From the NCBI RefSeq assembly GCF_000002425.4, contig NC_037261.1, positions 2,723,426 to 2,787,425 on the forward strand: DNA of 64,000 nucleotides, read 5' to 3'. Positions 1 through 12,399 of the stretch are shown piece after piece. The notes beneath the pieces were generated by a model. It did not search any database, was not told the origin of the DNA, and saw nothing but the letters and a program-made list of their open reading frames with translations. The stretch comes from Physcomitrium patens (taxonomy: Eukaryota > Streptophyta > Bryopsida > Funariales > Funariaceae). Position numbers and translations under genes: made by a program. Each line of letters opens with the position of its first letter. Within the stretch, counting starts at the first letter, position 1.

Positions 1-1288
1 CTTTAATAGAATCATATATAAAATATAATTAAAGCTTAATAAATAGAATCAAATATTGATTAAGTCTAAATAAATTTTAAAATAGATTATAAAAGAAATA
101 AAAAAAATTCTAAGTGAATTTTAATTGAACCTCAAACAAATCTTAGACAAATCCTAGACAAACCTTGGACAAATCTTAATCAAATTCTAGAAAATTTCTA
201 ATCAAATCCTAAATAAATTCTAAATCTTAAATAAATCCTATGACACATTAAAACCTTTGTAATTAACAATCAAACTATTGATTTCAACTCAAATTTTTCA
301 TATCTTTCAACAAATAACCTAGCAATAAGTATAAATATTTTTAAGACAATCAAACTTATCAAATAAAAGATGAACTCTAAAATCTACTCATATGTTGGCT
401 AGCTTCCTTGTCTAATCTTAATGCCAACCTTTCTAAGTCAAAATTTCTTAATTCTACCATTAAATATCCATCAAAATTCACATATATGTTGAAAATCAAG
501 TCTACTATCTATACACATAAATTTCACTTCAATCTAACTAGCAAATTGCTAAAGATCTTAAAAACCCTTGCTAACCTTCAAAACTCCATGTTTGAGACTT
601 CCAATCCACTTGAATTTCAATTAACTTTAATCTAATCATTCAATCATATTCAAATTTATTATATGCATTAAAAACAACTATAAACACCAACCGAAAAATT
701 TTCATCCATAGATCTACTACCAAACTTATAAAATTCTTTCAAATGTATTATTATTTTTAATTTTAATTTTTTTTATTTCACAAAACTAGATTCATCAAAA
801 CAACCTTGACTTTACTAAGCTCTTACAAAGTCATTACAAACTCAAATTACTTAAAATTCTTGCTTAAAAAAATCTTGTGAAGTCTTCTCTCAAATTTTGC
901 TCTTTGATTTGGAAAAGAATCTTGGAGTTGTTGTAAGTATTGAATTTTGTGCCTAGGGATCTGATTTCAATCCTAATTGGCAACTGGTCTTTTTTGGATA
1001 TCAATTCTTATTTTCTTGATGTAATTTTTGCTAAAATCAATTCCTAACTTCTTTTTACATATTCATATATTCTTTATTTTTCTTATCTACCTTATTTTGC
1101 CTTATTATGGCCCCATAAAATAAGCAGAAGCCCCCTTTTCAAAAAGGCATTATTTGTACTTTTAATTTTACTACCTTTTAACTATTATTTATATTTCTTA
1201 AATAATTTGCTATAATATTTTTGAAATAAGATCTTCTATAATAAAATATTTTTTTCATACTTTCACCTATTAGCTATCTTATATCACA
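1..1288 (-). repeat. LTR-like repeat unit, copy A (cut by window edge)
   Basis: This is one of four copies of a 1.3-1.5 kb AT-rich repeat unit. Read on the minus strand it starts at 1288 with TGTGATATAAGATAGC. It matches copy B (2328-3802) along its whole length in inverted orientation: the first bases of the window match the complement of 3740-3795, and 1150-1288 match the complement of 2328-2480. Landmarks shared with copies B and C include a tract near 910-1010 (ttggagttg, then tggatatcaat). The other end lies just left of the window. The TG...CA ends seen in the complete copies are typical of LTRs, but a long Helitron leader is the alternative. I see no coding potential in it. Confidence 0.6.
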
Positions 1289-2327
1289 AAATCAAGCAGA
1301 TCTTGGTGGTAATATCTTATATGTTCTCACAAGAGAACATAAAGAATAGTGTTAGATGAAGTATGGATATTTATTCCAAAAAAATATAGATAAAGAATGT
1401 TATTCTTTAATTAAAAATAAAATTCTACAACTTGTCAAATCTTTAAATATATCTTTTAAAATAAAATTACTTTGATGGTTATTTGACATGTTTTATAGCT
1501 TGTAATATATATATATATATATATATAATAGGAATCCATGGCATTGGCCACAAAAAGGTTGCAAAATCTTAATTTGTTGTTGCTAAGTTAAAAATTGGCC
1601 ACTTTTAAATAAAACATTGATTTAAAAAAATAAAAATAAAAAGAATTTAAGCATAATAATAAAATCATATATGTTTCTTTATTTTAATAAAAAAATAAGA
1701 TTTTTCATATTCCATGCAAATATTAAATAAAACATCTAAGTTGAAAGAACTTCAAGATAAATTACATTCATGGTGGTAATTTTTGTCTTTATTATTTTTA
1801 GGATAAAAAATCTTTATCATATTTAGATAAGTACATTGTGAAAGGAAAATATACAACTAACTATGAGCAAATATGGAGATTCTAATATCTATTCTTACTT
1901 TCTATAATAATTATCTTTGAAATTTATTAATGGTTATTGTAAATCATATCTTTATTGGATATTGCCTTTTTTGCAATTTAAAGAAAATCTTTGTAGATGA
2001 TAGGCATAATGTGATCTTTAGAAGAAAAGCCAATTATCCCTTGTAGTCTCCAAATAAAAGTCTAGTATCTATAATTCAATTAATTAGTTGCATAATGACC
2101 AAACATGATTTATTGTAAAATCCTTGACACAAAGCAATATTTTGCAATAACATAATAAAACATTTAATCTTGAGTTCTAAGCTAAATGGTAGAAATAAAA
2201 ATAGACTTAAGCTTTTCAAATAATTGGTTGGATAATAATTCCCTTATTTAGACCATCTCTCATAATTTCTTCATCTATACTAAAATTAATATATGAAACT
2301 CTAAGAATCCTTTGTATATGAGACTGT
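1289..2327. other. AT-rich spacer between inverted repeat copies A and B
   Basis: This 1.04 kb stretch separates two inverted copies of the repeat unit, so it would form the loop of a large imperfect palindrome. It contains a (TA)n microsatellite at about 1504-1530. I find no open reading frame, RNA gene or recognisable element in it. Confidence 0.5.
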
Positions 2328-3802
2328 TGTGATATAATATAGCTAATAGGTGAAAGATCAAAAAAATATTATATTATAAAATATCTTATTTCAAAATATT
2401 TTATCAAATTATCTTAGAAATATAGATAATAATCAAAGGATAATAAACTAAAAATGTTAATACTATCTCTTTGCAAAAAAGACTTCTATTTACTTTGTAA
2501 GATCATAATTAAAATAAGATAAGATAAATTAAAAAAATAAAAGATATAAGAATATGTATAAAAGATTTAGAAGTTGATTTTAGCAAAAATTACTTCAAAA
2601 AACCTAAAATTGATATCCAAAGAGGACTAATTGTAAACCTAGGTCGAAATTAGATCCTAAAGAAGAATATTGTGCACCTATAGTGAGTTCTATGTTCTTT
2701 TATAAATCAAAGAGCAAGATCTAGGAGAAGACTTTATGAGGTTTTTTTGATCATTACTTTTGAGTGATTCAAGTTTTTAATGACTTTTTAAGAACTTTGC
2801 AAAGTTAAGGTTGTTTTAGATAATTGTGGATTTTGTGAAAAAAAGAAAGGCTCTACAATTTGGGTAATTTCATGAGATTTGAAATAGATCTACAAGTAAA
2901 AATTTGTAGAGTTGTATGTATGGTTGTGCTAAATATATTTTGTAAATTTGAGCTTAATTAGATGGTTGGATTGTAGATTATTGAAGATTAAATTCATTAG
3001 AATTTCAAAAATTAGATTTTTAGGTTTAATAAGGTCATTCAAAGTTTTGCAAGAATTTGCCAATTAGATTGAGGTGATTTTTATTGAAGCTAATATTTTA
3101 TTTGATTTCCACCACTTATAAAAAATTTGAGAGTAAGTTAATAGAATAGGATTTATTGATGCTAGAAGATCAATATTAAGATCAAAGATGGAGGTCAACT
3201 AATACCTCAGTGGATTATGATGTTTTTTTCTTATTTTGTAAGTTTAATTTTCTTCAAATTTGTTCTGCTTATTATTGAGTAAGAGATTTAAAGGTATATA
3301 AAATTTTTAGAAAGATCAATGATTTAGTCAATAGATATTTAAGTTTTAAACTACCTTAAAATTGGTTTGAATTGATTAAGTTTTAATTGGGATTTGTTTA
3401 GAAATTGATTAGGATTTGATCAGGATTGATTTAGGATTTAGGATCTAATGAGGGTTGATTTAGGATTTAATATTTCTTTGGAATTCTTTAAGATTTCTTT
3501 AGAATTTTGTTAGGATTTCTTTTATATTTATTTTGAATTGCTTAAAGTTTTCTTTTGGATTTTTAAGGATTTTATAAGGAATTTATTAAGATTCTTGTGG
3601 ATTTCTTTTAATTTTTAAAGATTTTTTTAGGATTTTTTTATTATTTCTTTATGATTTTTTAGAATTTCTTTACAATTTTTTATATTCTATTAGAATTTCT
3701 ATAAAAATTTAATTGAATTTGATCAATGATTGATTATGTTTATTAGGTTTAATTATATTTTATATATAATTCTATTAGAATTATTAGGAATTATTGTTGC
3801 AA
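2328..3802 (+). repeat. LTR-like repeat unit, copy B
   Basis: This is a complete copy in plus orientation. It starts TGTGATATAATATAGC and ends ...ATTATTGTTGCA, about 1.48 kb. It is the inverted partner of copy A and matches copies C and D in the opposite orientation. About 45 bases beyond its CA end (3803-3850, ttaccttcca...tttcaagcaag) are also shared with the flanks of C and D, so the true repeat boundary may lie further right. No clear target-site duplication is visible. It is heavily diverged and therefore old. Confidence 0.6.
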
Positions 3803-3849
3803 TTTTCTTTTACCTTCCATAGCTAGGTATCCAATGCCATTTCAAGCAA

Positions 3850-5148
3850 GATTTCACATTATACAACAATGCTTATTTGATCATCAATATTATAATTTCA
3901 AGCAAATAAAATAGATTTATTTATGAAATATTCATCTCCAAGCATCTTATCATCATCAAATTTCAAATAAATAGCTTGAATTAAATTATTTGATGTTGGT
4001 CTTACTTTCATATGTTCTAGCAGTATCACAATATTTTTTTAATTTATCTATAATTATTAATTCATTTCTAATTTTTGTATATAAATTATTCTTAAATTTA
4101 TTAAATATAAATATTATATCATAAAAAGACTTTGAAAAGTAACAGTCTTATATAATCCATACCTTTAAGAACTCTTCAATAAATTATTGATATCATTAGA
4201 TATACCTTCTACATGCATATTTTTGGTCAACTTACATACTTTAATATTAGACCAAATATTTTATTATTATAAAGAAGCATCAACAATCTCTTATCTTAAG
4301 TCTTTAATAATAACATAAAGAATTTACCAAAAATCTCAATTAAAGACTATAATAATTTTGCCAAATAACTTGTTAGTACTATTTATGTCTTAAATTATTC
4401 TATTGATTGTCTTAATACAATGATAAGGTTATATTGGTTTATCATTTCAAATAATAAGAATTTTATTTTTTAGCATATATATATGTATATATACTGCATT
4501 CTTTGTAATATTTCAAAACAAAGATTTATCAAGGTGGAGTAGAATTTTAAATATAAAGTGTGTATTCCATCTACCACTTAAAAATTGGACTATAATTTCA
4601 GAAGAAGTAACATATAAAACAATTATTTAATCACTTTGGAACTTCATTACTATAATTTTGAAGAAAAATATTTTTCTACTTTCTAATAGATATTTTAAAA
4701 AATATATCTTTTTAAGATTGTTATCTACTGAAGCAAGGATATCTAAATATATAGTTTATTATTTATCATTTAATTTTAGTGCATTCTTCTACCATTCATT
4801 TTAGCTCATCACAATCCCCTGGCATATGCTCCATAAACATTTGATTTGTAGGATTATTATTTCAATTCTTTTTTACAACGATATTAATGGAAAATCACCA
4901 AATATTTTGTTTAATTCTAAGTAATGTTTCTATACTTTGTCTTCCTTCAAAAATTCCATTTGTAAGTATGCACTTCTAAAAATTTGATTGAAGCATTTCA
5001 TTTATAGTATACATATCTTCAAATGAATATGATCTAAGTACCATTGTTAGTAGAAGTCAAAGATAGAAGCTTTCTCTCATAATAAGACCAACAAAATATA
5101 ACCTTTTAATTACAAATCCATGTTTTTTTTTTTATTATCCACTTTTTA

Positions 5149-5193
<45 letters not shown>

Positions 5194-6545
5194 TAAAATA
5201 ATATGAAAATTCTTCATACATGTATTGTCAAGTAATCTCTATAGATTCATAAATTTCAAAAAATATTGTTGAAGTTTTTTTTTATGTCTCTCAAGAGGCT
5301 AAGATTTCACCTACATCATTTTTTGGATCCAAAATTACTTGATGTATTGGGAAAAAATCCAATGCCAAAAAAACCACATTTAGATATTTTTTATGTATTT
5401 TTATTCTAAAAAAAGGCTATATTGCCTTTAAAACCCTAAAAAATTGGGCACCATTATATTGCTTCATTTCATCCTATTCATTTCTAATTGGTATTGTTGT
5501 ACAATCATGCCCTTCATGGATATATTTATAAATATATTTCATAGCACAAACTAAAGTACAAACGTCAATGTTGATATAAAAGTTATACTTTGTGCTAAGA
5601 GTAGGATTTTATGGAAGAATATCTTAGTTGTCAATAACATGATTGCAAATGTTGAAAAATCTTCTATTATTTTTTTCTATGATATTGATAATAGCCATCA
5701 CTATCCATTGATGTTATTTTTTAATATTCTTTTGGATATTTCTTTTGGCATAATCCATCCTTGATGCATAGAGCTTGTATATTTTAAGGTCTACATGAAC
5801 TATGAACCATGCATGTGATTTTTATCTCAAATAAAAATGGATATTTTTTATTAATAAAAAACTCTACACAAATAATCCTATTGACATTGGCAAGATCTAT
5901 TACCTTATTATTTTATTCAAAAAATATTAAGAATTGCATGTACAAAGATCTTGCTTTTGAACTCAATAGTATAAACTTTTATAAGTGCATGTCTTAAAAT
6001 GTTATACTTATAAAAATCTTCAATTAATATATAATACTTGAGTTCAAATACTCTTGCTACCTAGTTAAGACAATCTTTAGCGAGTTATCTCCAAAAGAGT
6101 TAATTTGAAATCTTTAGCCATTGCATATTTGCAATCATTGTATCAAATATATTTGGATGTTGAAAGTATCAAAAAATAGCCATAGAATCTTAAAAAATCT
6201 TAGATGAGATTTTTATACTTCTTATATGAGACAATAGAAGAATTTCCTTCTATCTTAGATATTGTATATTAATTTTGTATATTTTCAAAAATATTTTTCA
6301 ATCTTTGATATATACTTTTATATAATCTATTTTGATTTATACTAAAGTATCTCAATTAATTGAGCTTTGTTGCTGCATAAGCATCTACAATAAATTCTTA
6401 TAATAACTTTCTACCTCATAAGATAATTGAATATTTTTTATATTATAAAAAATATCAATTTAAAAAAAAATCTATTTAAGTAATATATAAAATCCATTGT
6501 CATATTACGTGTCTCCTTATTTGAAAATGTACTAGGCACTTGGCT
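3850..6545 (-). mobile_element. Helitron Rep/helicase coding remnant, piece 1
   Basis: Decayed coding sequence of a plant Helitron Rep-helicase lies on the minus strand, read from right to left. Around 6440-6350 it encodes a block with EFIVDAYAATKLN and INQNRL, as in the Helitron-like N domain (GGRLFQQ..VDAYA..E..RL). Around 6000-5800 it encodes VYTIEFKSK and a following CMVH-like block. Around 5605-5475 it encodes NPTLSTKYNFYINIDVC then KYIYKYIHEGHD, the Rep signature. Around 4300-4190 it encodes KIWSNIKVCKLTKNM, the PIF1 helicase motif LTxNMR. The blocks lie in different frames with many stops, so the protein is dead. The extreme N-terminus and the C-terminal helicase end are missing. A poly-T run interrupts it at 5151-5190. 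Helitrons are rolling-circle DNA transposons; I could not find the TC and CTRR ends. Confidence 0.75.
5151..5190. repeat. Poly-T run (40 bp)
   Basis: This is a homopolymer inside Helitron piece 1 (poly-A on the coding strand). Other long A/T runs lie at 9838-9864, 20732-20764, 52861-52887 and 54771-54799. Confidence 0.95.
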
Positions 6546-6566
6546 GTAGAAAGTGAAGTCATATAT

Positions 6567-7828
6567 TGTAATTATTTAAGAAATTATTATAGGTTTCAAC
6601 CATTAAAAAGAAAGCAATTTGAATTTCAATGCAAAGGGCTCAAAGCCAATACAAAGTACTCAAAAATACTCTATTTAATTACTTCAAGCAAATACAAACC
6701 CTAATTGTCTCATTATTTGCCTATTTTTTGTAACTTCTAATTTTTTAATCAAATCCTAATTCTAATCAATGAGCTTCAACTAGCTTTAATTCTTGATCTA
6801 ATTATCCAATTGATCCAGAAAATTTCATATTAATAAAATAATACATCTTTTATATATTTAATTTTTTTAATCCAATCTAATTTACAAATTATAAGAAAAA
6901 TACAAAAGAACCATGTGGGTGTCTCTTGGCTGCCAACTTAAAGAATATTTATGAATTTTGAGCAATAATTTCACCATCTCCAATTGTTAACTTTAGTTCT
7001 CAATTAACGTATAGCTTGATATATCAATCTTCTAAAATCATGCCAAATTTCTCCTTGTTCCAATAAGTAGATCTTTAGATATTGCAAAAATCCTATCCAA
7101 TCCTAAATTGTCAATTTTTAGTACCTCTTTGCACTAACAACTAAATATCTCTCTATTTTATTCTTAAAATAATACAAAAATTGACACACAATTAGCACAT
7201 CTATTCAACTATGTGCTAACAAATTTTGAATTGTAGATATTATACACATCTCAAAAACCAATTAATAGTGCTAGCTCTAATTTTATTACATAAATCTAAA
7301 GTCACCAATAAAAATCCTGAATTTTCACAACAATTGTAAAGTCCTTTCAAAACCTATGAAAACAAACTTTATAATTCTACAAGAAGCTTAAAGCTAGCTC
7401 TCTGATTCCATTCTTTAATCTCTAAAATCACCCCTTCTTTGCCCTAAGTGGCCATTTTAGTAGTTGAAGGTCTTATTTTGACCCCAATCCAAAAAAGATT
7501 GTTTCTTGGATATCAATCCAATCTTTCTTAGAAATATTTCAGTACAATCTTATTCTTAACTTCATTCTAGAGTTGATTATATTTAATATTTACTTAATCT
7601 ATTTTATTTTTATTAATTTATGGCCTTATAAGAGTTTTTTATAACCTAGAAGCTAAATTTTTTAATCAACCTTTAATCTATTAGCTATTAAAACAAGAAA
7701 ATAAACTAAGAGGCTTATATAAAAGCCTTTTTTAAATATCTAGAATTATTATTGAACCAAGTTGATAGATTATAAATTATAATATTATTTTTGTTCATAT
7801 TTTCACCATGTAGTCATATTATAACACA
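6567..7828 (-). repeat. LTR-like repeat unit, copy D
   Basis: This is the third copy of the repeat unit, minus orientation, about 1.26 kb. On the minus strand it starts TGTGTTATAATATGACTAC and ends ...AATTACA. It matches copies A-C best at its two ends and in the 7440-7540 tract (tattttgaccccaatcc, then tggatatcaatcc), and is the most diverged copy. It sits exactly between Helitron pieces 1 and 2. Those pieces overlap in protein content by roughly 70 residues, so it is not a simple insertion into a single Helitron. Confidence 0.5.
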
Positions 7829-7839
7829 ATACCACATAC

Positions 7840-9832
7840 TATTACTTCCATCTTCACTAGCATTTATATTTCTATGTTTCATTTGATCATGCCATCTAAG
7901 CTCTTCTTATAGAAAAAAAAATAATGTAGTAGAGTAGCAAGTATACAAAATATCTTTTATGAATTTGTTGCAATACACTTCCTCTCTATTGAGCAATCAT
8001 ATCTCTCATTTTTTTTGCCTTTGTTCTATTATGTCATAATAATAGTAACCTTATCAGAAGTTGAAAGATTATAATATTTTTTTTGGCATCTTTATTAAAG
8101 TGAAAATGTATGTATATATCATCACCATTTTTTTTTATCTTTTTCTTATTTTAGAAAATATTTAATGAAATTTTTTATAAATTAAAATAAATACATGATG
8201 TTCTCTCAATTATTCTTAAAGCTCTTACATTTTTTGAATTGACAAATTACCTTTATGTGCCATCTTATCTTGATGTGCAATATCAGGATGATAAATGCAA
8301 AGTTACATATAACTTACATCTATACCTTGTTTCAATAAAAGAATATCCATTTGATGCCAATACTTTTGAAGTATGCAAAAGCTATATGGACTATATCCTT
8401 GCATGATAATATTATCAACTTTTGTACCAAGTAGTATAAATATATGTATAGGATTATATTATTAAAATAGTCTTCTTAAACTCTTTGTTTTTTCATCTTA
8501 TCCATCAAGTAGTTGTCTAATTAATAATATGGCATTTTCAAGAAGCAAAAGGTCAATCTTTCCATGAAGATAATATGTACCAAATTATGAATTTATTTTT
8601 TTCGGTGGTATGGTTTGCTTATCCATTTAAAAGAGTGCTTTGCAATGTAGGCATTAAACGTCCATATTTCCAATAGTATAATGGCCTTCTAATCTTTTTC
8701 TTTTATTGTGATTTTTATAAAGAAGTTTCTCCACTTGTTCACCAATTTTTTTCCATATATCATATTTCTTTACTTCTTCTTCTTCTTGTGCATGTAAGAT
8801 TGTTTACTCATATGAACTTTGCATTGGTTGTGCATTTTCTTAAAAATTCATAAGTTGAGAAATTTCTCTATCATCACCATCATTTCTATTTATTGTAGTC
8901 CTATATCCTTCTATCTCTTATTCATTCCATTATCTATATTCTTCACCATGTTCATGTGTCTTTTGTCTTAATTATCCAATTACACAATAATTGCATATAT
9001 GCACAATATTCTTTAAGTCATTTCTATGTCCATCTAAGATATTAAATCCTCTTCTTCCTTATTCTTTATGTGCTTGCACATATCATTCACTATATTTGTG
9101 TGCTCTTTGTCTTTTTTGTATAATAGCTTGACAATTGACAATTGATATTTTGATAATTAAGAAAGTAAAAAAATCACCTTTTAATAATATCTTCTAATAA
9201 TAATACCTTCTAGTATTAATATATTTTGATGATAATAATAATTTTAGGTAATAATAATTTATTTTGATAATAATAATAATAATAATACATTTTGATAATT
9301 TTTGAAAGTCACACAATAACATATATATAAACTCGTCTTTTAAATCATTCATGTTTGTATTTATATTCATATTTGCTAATAAAACTTTATTATGATTTTA
9401 TTTAAATGTAAATTACACCAACAAAATAGATCACTATTATAGAAGAACTACATTTTTAGGCCTATTAATTGTAAATGAGAAAAAATATTAGGAATATATG
9501 TAAACACTATTTATGAAAAAATACATTGATTTATGAATAATATTTTTGAAGTTATAAATACTTCTAGAATAGATAAGAGTATGTTATATTTTTTCATGAC
9601 ATTGCATAGGTTTTATAACTGAATATCATATAAACTTATTTAAAAGGTATAACCAATCAATATTGGTTTTACAATAATGGTGAGAAATCAACACCAAAAC
9701 AATTGGTGTGTATCTTATATATAATGATGTATTATATATGCACTCATTTATTTACTTATACTCTAAATATTCCAACTATCTGTTACAATTTCTTACTTAT
9801 ATCCTACATATTCCAATTATATACTACATAAA

Positions 9833-9869
<37 letters not shown>

Positions 9870-10218
9870 GATCTAACAAAGAATAACTAAATATATCATT
9901 GTCTTTGGCAATAAGTTTGACTTTGTGATAATTTTGTTTGTTATGCTACAAAAGTAATGACAAACAATAAACTATATGTGAACTTTTACCACAAAAGCTT
10001 AGCCAATTTGTAAATGGACAATTGAAGAAACAACAAAGAAAAAATAAAAATATACTTATCTGAATCATTAAATATAATACATCTATTTGAAATTTTATTA
10101 TGCAACCTTTCACAACCAAATGTAATACATTGGCCTTCAAGTTGAATATAATAATAATATATGAAACATACAATCTTTCAAATTTAAATGAATATAATAA
10201 AAATAAAATTAAGATCTT

Positions 10219-10254
<36 letters not shown>

Positions 10255-10330
10255 CTTCACGGATATTATTCTAGAAGAATTCAAAAAATAAAAACTCTAC
10301 TACAGCTCATCCTAGTATTTGCACAAATTG
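7840..10330 (-). mobile_element. Helitron Rep N-terminal remnant, piece 2
   Basis: This is a second minus-strand Helitron Rep block covering the N-terminal part of the protein. Around 10110-10090 it encodes KGCIIKF. Around 9920-9880 it encodes a stretch with NYHKV and AKDNDI that resembles the QNYHKIGSLIPKDND region of these proteins. Around 8090-7940 it encodes GYYYYDIIEQ and later VYCNKFIKDI, equivalent to YYAYRL and GRLFQQYIVD. Frames change and stops are frequent. The block ends about 40 residues after GRLFQQ, at repeat copy D. Microsatellite (AT)n and poly-A tracts interrupt it. It is a separate copy from piece 1, because both contain the GRLFQQ region. Confidence 0.55.
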
Positions 10331-10401
10331 TTCTTTGTTGTTTTACATGTGTTTTTGCTTGAGAAAGTACCAAACATCTAGTTGTGGAAGGTAAGTAGAA
10401 A

Positions 10402-11892
10402 TGTAACAACAATCCTACCAAGTATAATAGAATTTTAATAAAATTAAAGTAATCTTTAATAATCCTAATCAAACTTTAATCAATCCAAAATAAATTTAAA
10501 AGAAGTTACAAAAAAATACAAAGAAGTCATAAATTAATCTCAAAAAAATATTACTAAAAAACTCTTAAAGAAATATAAAAATAAACCTTTAAAGAAATAA
10601 AAATAATCTTAAAGAAATACTAGAAATAAAAACCTTTAACAAAAATAAAAATTATTTTAAAAATTTAAAAATATAAGCTATATGTAAATCCTAAATAAAT
10701 TCTAATTAAATCTTAATAAATCTTAACCAAATTCTAAATCAAATCCTAATGAAATTCTAATGAAATCTTAAATTTTTAATAAATCCTAAATAAATCTTAA
10801 AAAAATCTTAGATTCTAAACCGATCCTAATCAATCTTTAATTAAATTCTAAATCTTAAAGAAATCTTAATAAATCCTATTGTTGCTAAAAAATTCAATAA
10901 TTAGTGATTGAACTATTCATTTTTATTCAAAATTTTTACACCTTGTAACAACTAAGTTAGCAACAAGTACAAAAATTTTTGAAGAAGATTAAATATACCA
11001 AATAGATAATAATTCCAAAAATCTACTTGGATGTTGGCTAACCTCCTTCTATAACCTTAATGTTGATATCTCCAAGCTACAATCTCTTAATTTCACCATT
11101 CAATTTACTCCAATTTTTTCAATTGCTAAAAATCAAGCTAGCTATCTTTAAAAAAAATTGTATTTCAAACTAACTAGTGGATTGAAAGATATCTTAGAGA
11201 TCTTCACTAGTCTTCTAAATCCCAATTTTTAAGACCATAATCTACAAAAATCCTTACATGCTTCAATGTAATCGCTTGATTGAGTTTAAATTTCTCACAT
11301 TTATAACAAGTACAACAACAAACTTTTTTAATTTTTATCCATAAAAATACTACAAAACTCACAAAATCCTAAAAATAATATAAACTTGTTTTCATTTTTC
11401 AAAATCCAAATCCACCAAGTATATCACTTATTTTGAAAATTTCTCAAAATCTTGATATTAATTCAAATGACATAAAATTAATATTTAAAATTCTCTCTTC
11501 AAGTTTTCTTTCAAATTATATTCTCTATTTTACAAAAGAACCTTGGAGTTGCTGTAGGTGCATGGTTTTATATCTTGGAATTTGATTTCGACCCAGGTTG
11601 ACAACTAGTCCTCTTTGGATATCAATTTTTGGTAATTTGAGGTAATTTTTTCTTTAACCTATTGTCAACTCTCTTCTAAATATGCTTATATTAATTTCCT
11701 CTCATTTACTTTGATTTGGCTTATTTATGTCTCTACAAAGTAAATAGAAGTTCTTTCTACAAAAGGCAGCATTAAGACTAATTTTTTTACTATCTTTCTA
11801 TCATTTATTTTTATTTTTTTACATCTTTCTACCAGGCTCTTTTATAATAACATCCATATTTTTATTTATCATTATGTAGTTGTGTTACTACA
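10402..11892 (-). repeat. LTR-like repeat unit, copy C
   Basis: This is a complete copy, minus orientation, about 1.49 kb. On the minus strand it runs from TGTAGTAACACAACTAC at 11892 to ...GGATTGTTGTTACA at 10402. It shares with copy A the tract ttggagttg...ttgatttc...tttggatatcaat (11545-11630 here, 917-1000 in A). It lies directly upstream of Helitron piece 2 in the same orientation. No target-site duplication is evident. Confidence 0.6.
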
Positions 11893-12299
11893 TGACATTG
11901 CATGCATATGAAAAGCATGCACATATATCAACATAATAGCACAAATATTAATGAAAAAATATCAAATAATAGTAGGTAGCTTATTCTAAAAGCTTCCTCT
12001 AATGAAGTATGCGCATGTATAAGTATAATTTCTATTTCACACATGTATCAACTGAACTAATAATATGAAGAATATCAATTGAATTTTTGGATGAAGAGAA
12101 ACTTTAGCAAAACAGATCTATACAATTTGAAAAAAGAAAAGAAAAGAAAAAAAAAATCAAAATTTAAGAATAATGTGTTCATGCTGTCAAATTTGCAATT
12201 CACAACATTGATGTTGCTGAGATGCATTGGCATTGAATCAAAGTTTACACTTTTTTTTAGAAGCTATTATTTAAGATTTATAAATTAGTATCATTTATT
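11893..12299. other. AT-rich intergenic stretch
   Basis: The stretch contains an A-rich tract at 12130-12160 and a 69-codon opening on the plus strand that is mostly Lys/Asn/Phe, as expected by chance in AT-rich DNA. I see no supported gene. Confidence 0.4.
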
Positions 12300-12399
12300 A
12301 GGTACATTGCTTAAGTAATAAACATAACTACATTCGCAGCAAACCACACCCTACTTCAAAAAAGAGAAAGATACAAAACAATAACAAAATAAGATATAC

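Noticed and set aside
1-3802. Reading copies A and B as terminal inverted repeats of one DNA transposon
   Set aside because: Copies C and D occur in the same orientation as A without an inverted partner at matching distance, and the 1.04 kb between A and B has no transposase.
9946-10284. 112-codon minus-strand ORF with an IYIYIYIY tract
   Set aside because: Part is (AT)n microsatellite translation. The remainder is Helitron Rep remnant, so it is not a separate gene.
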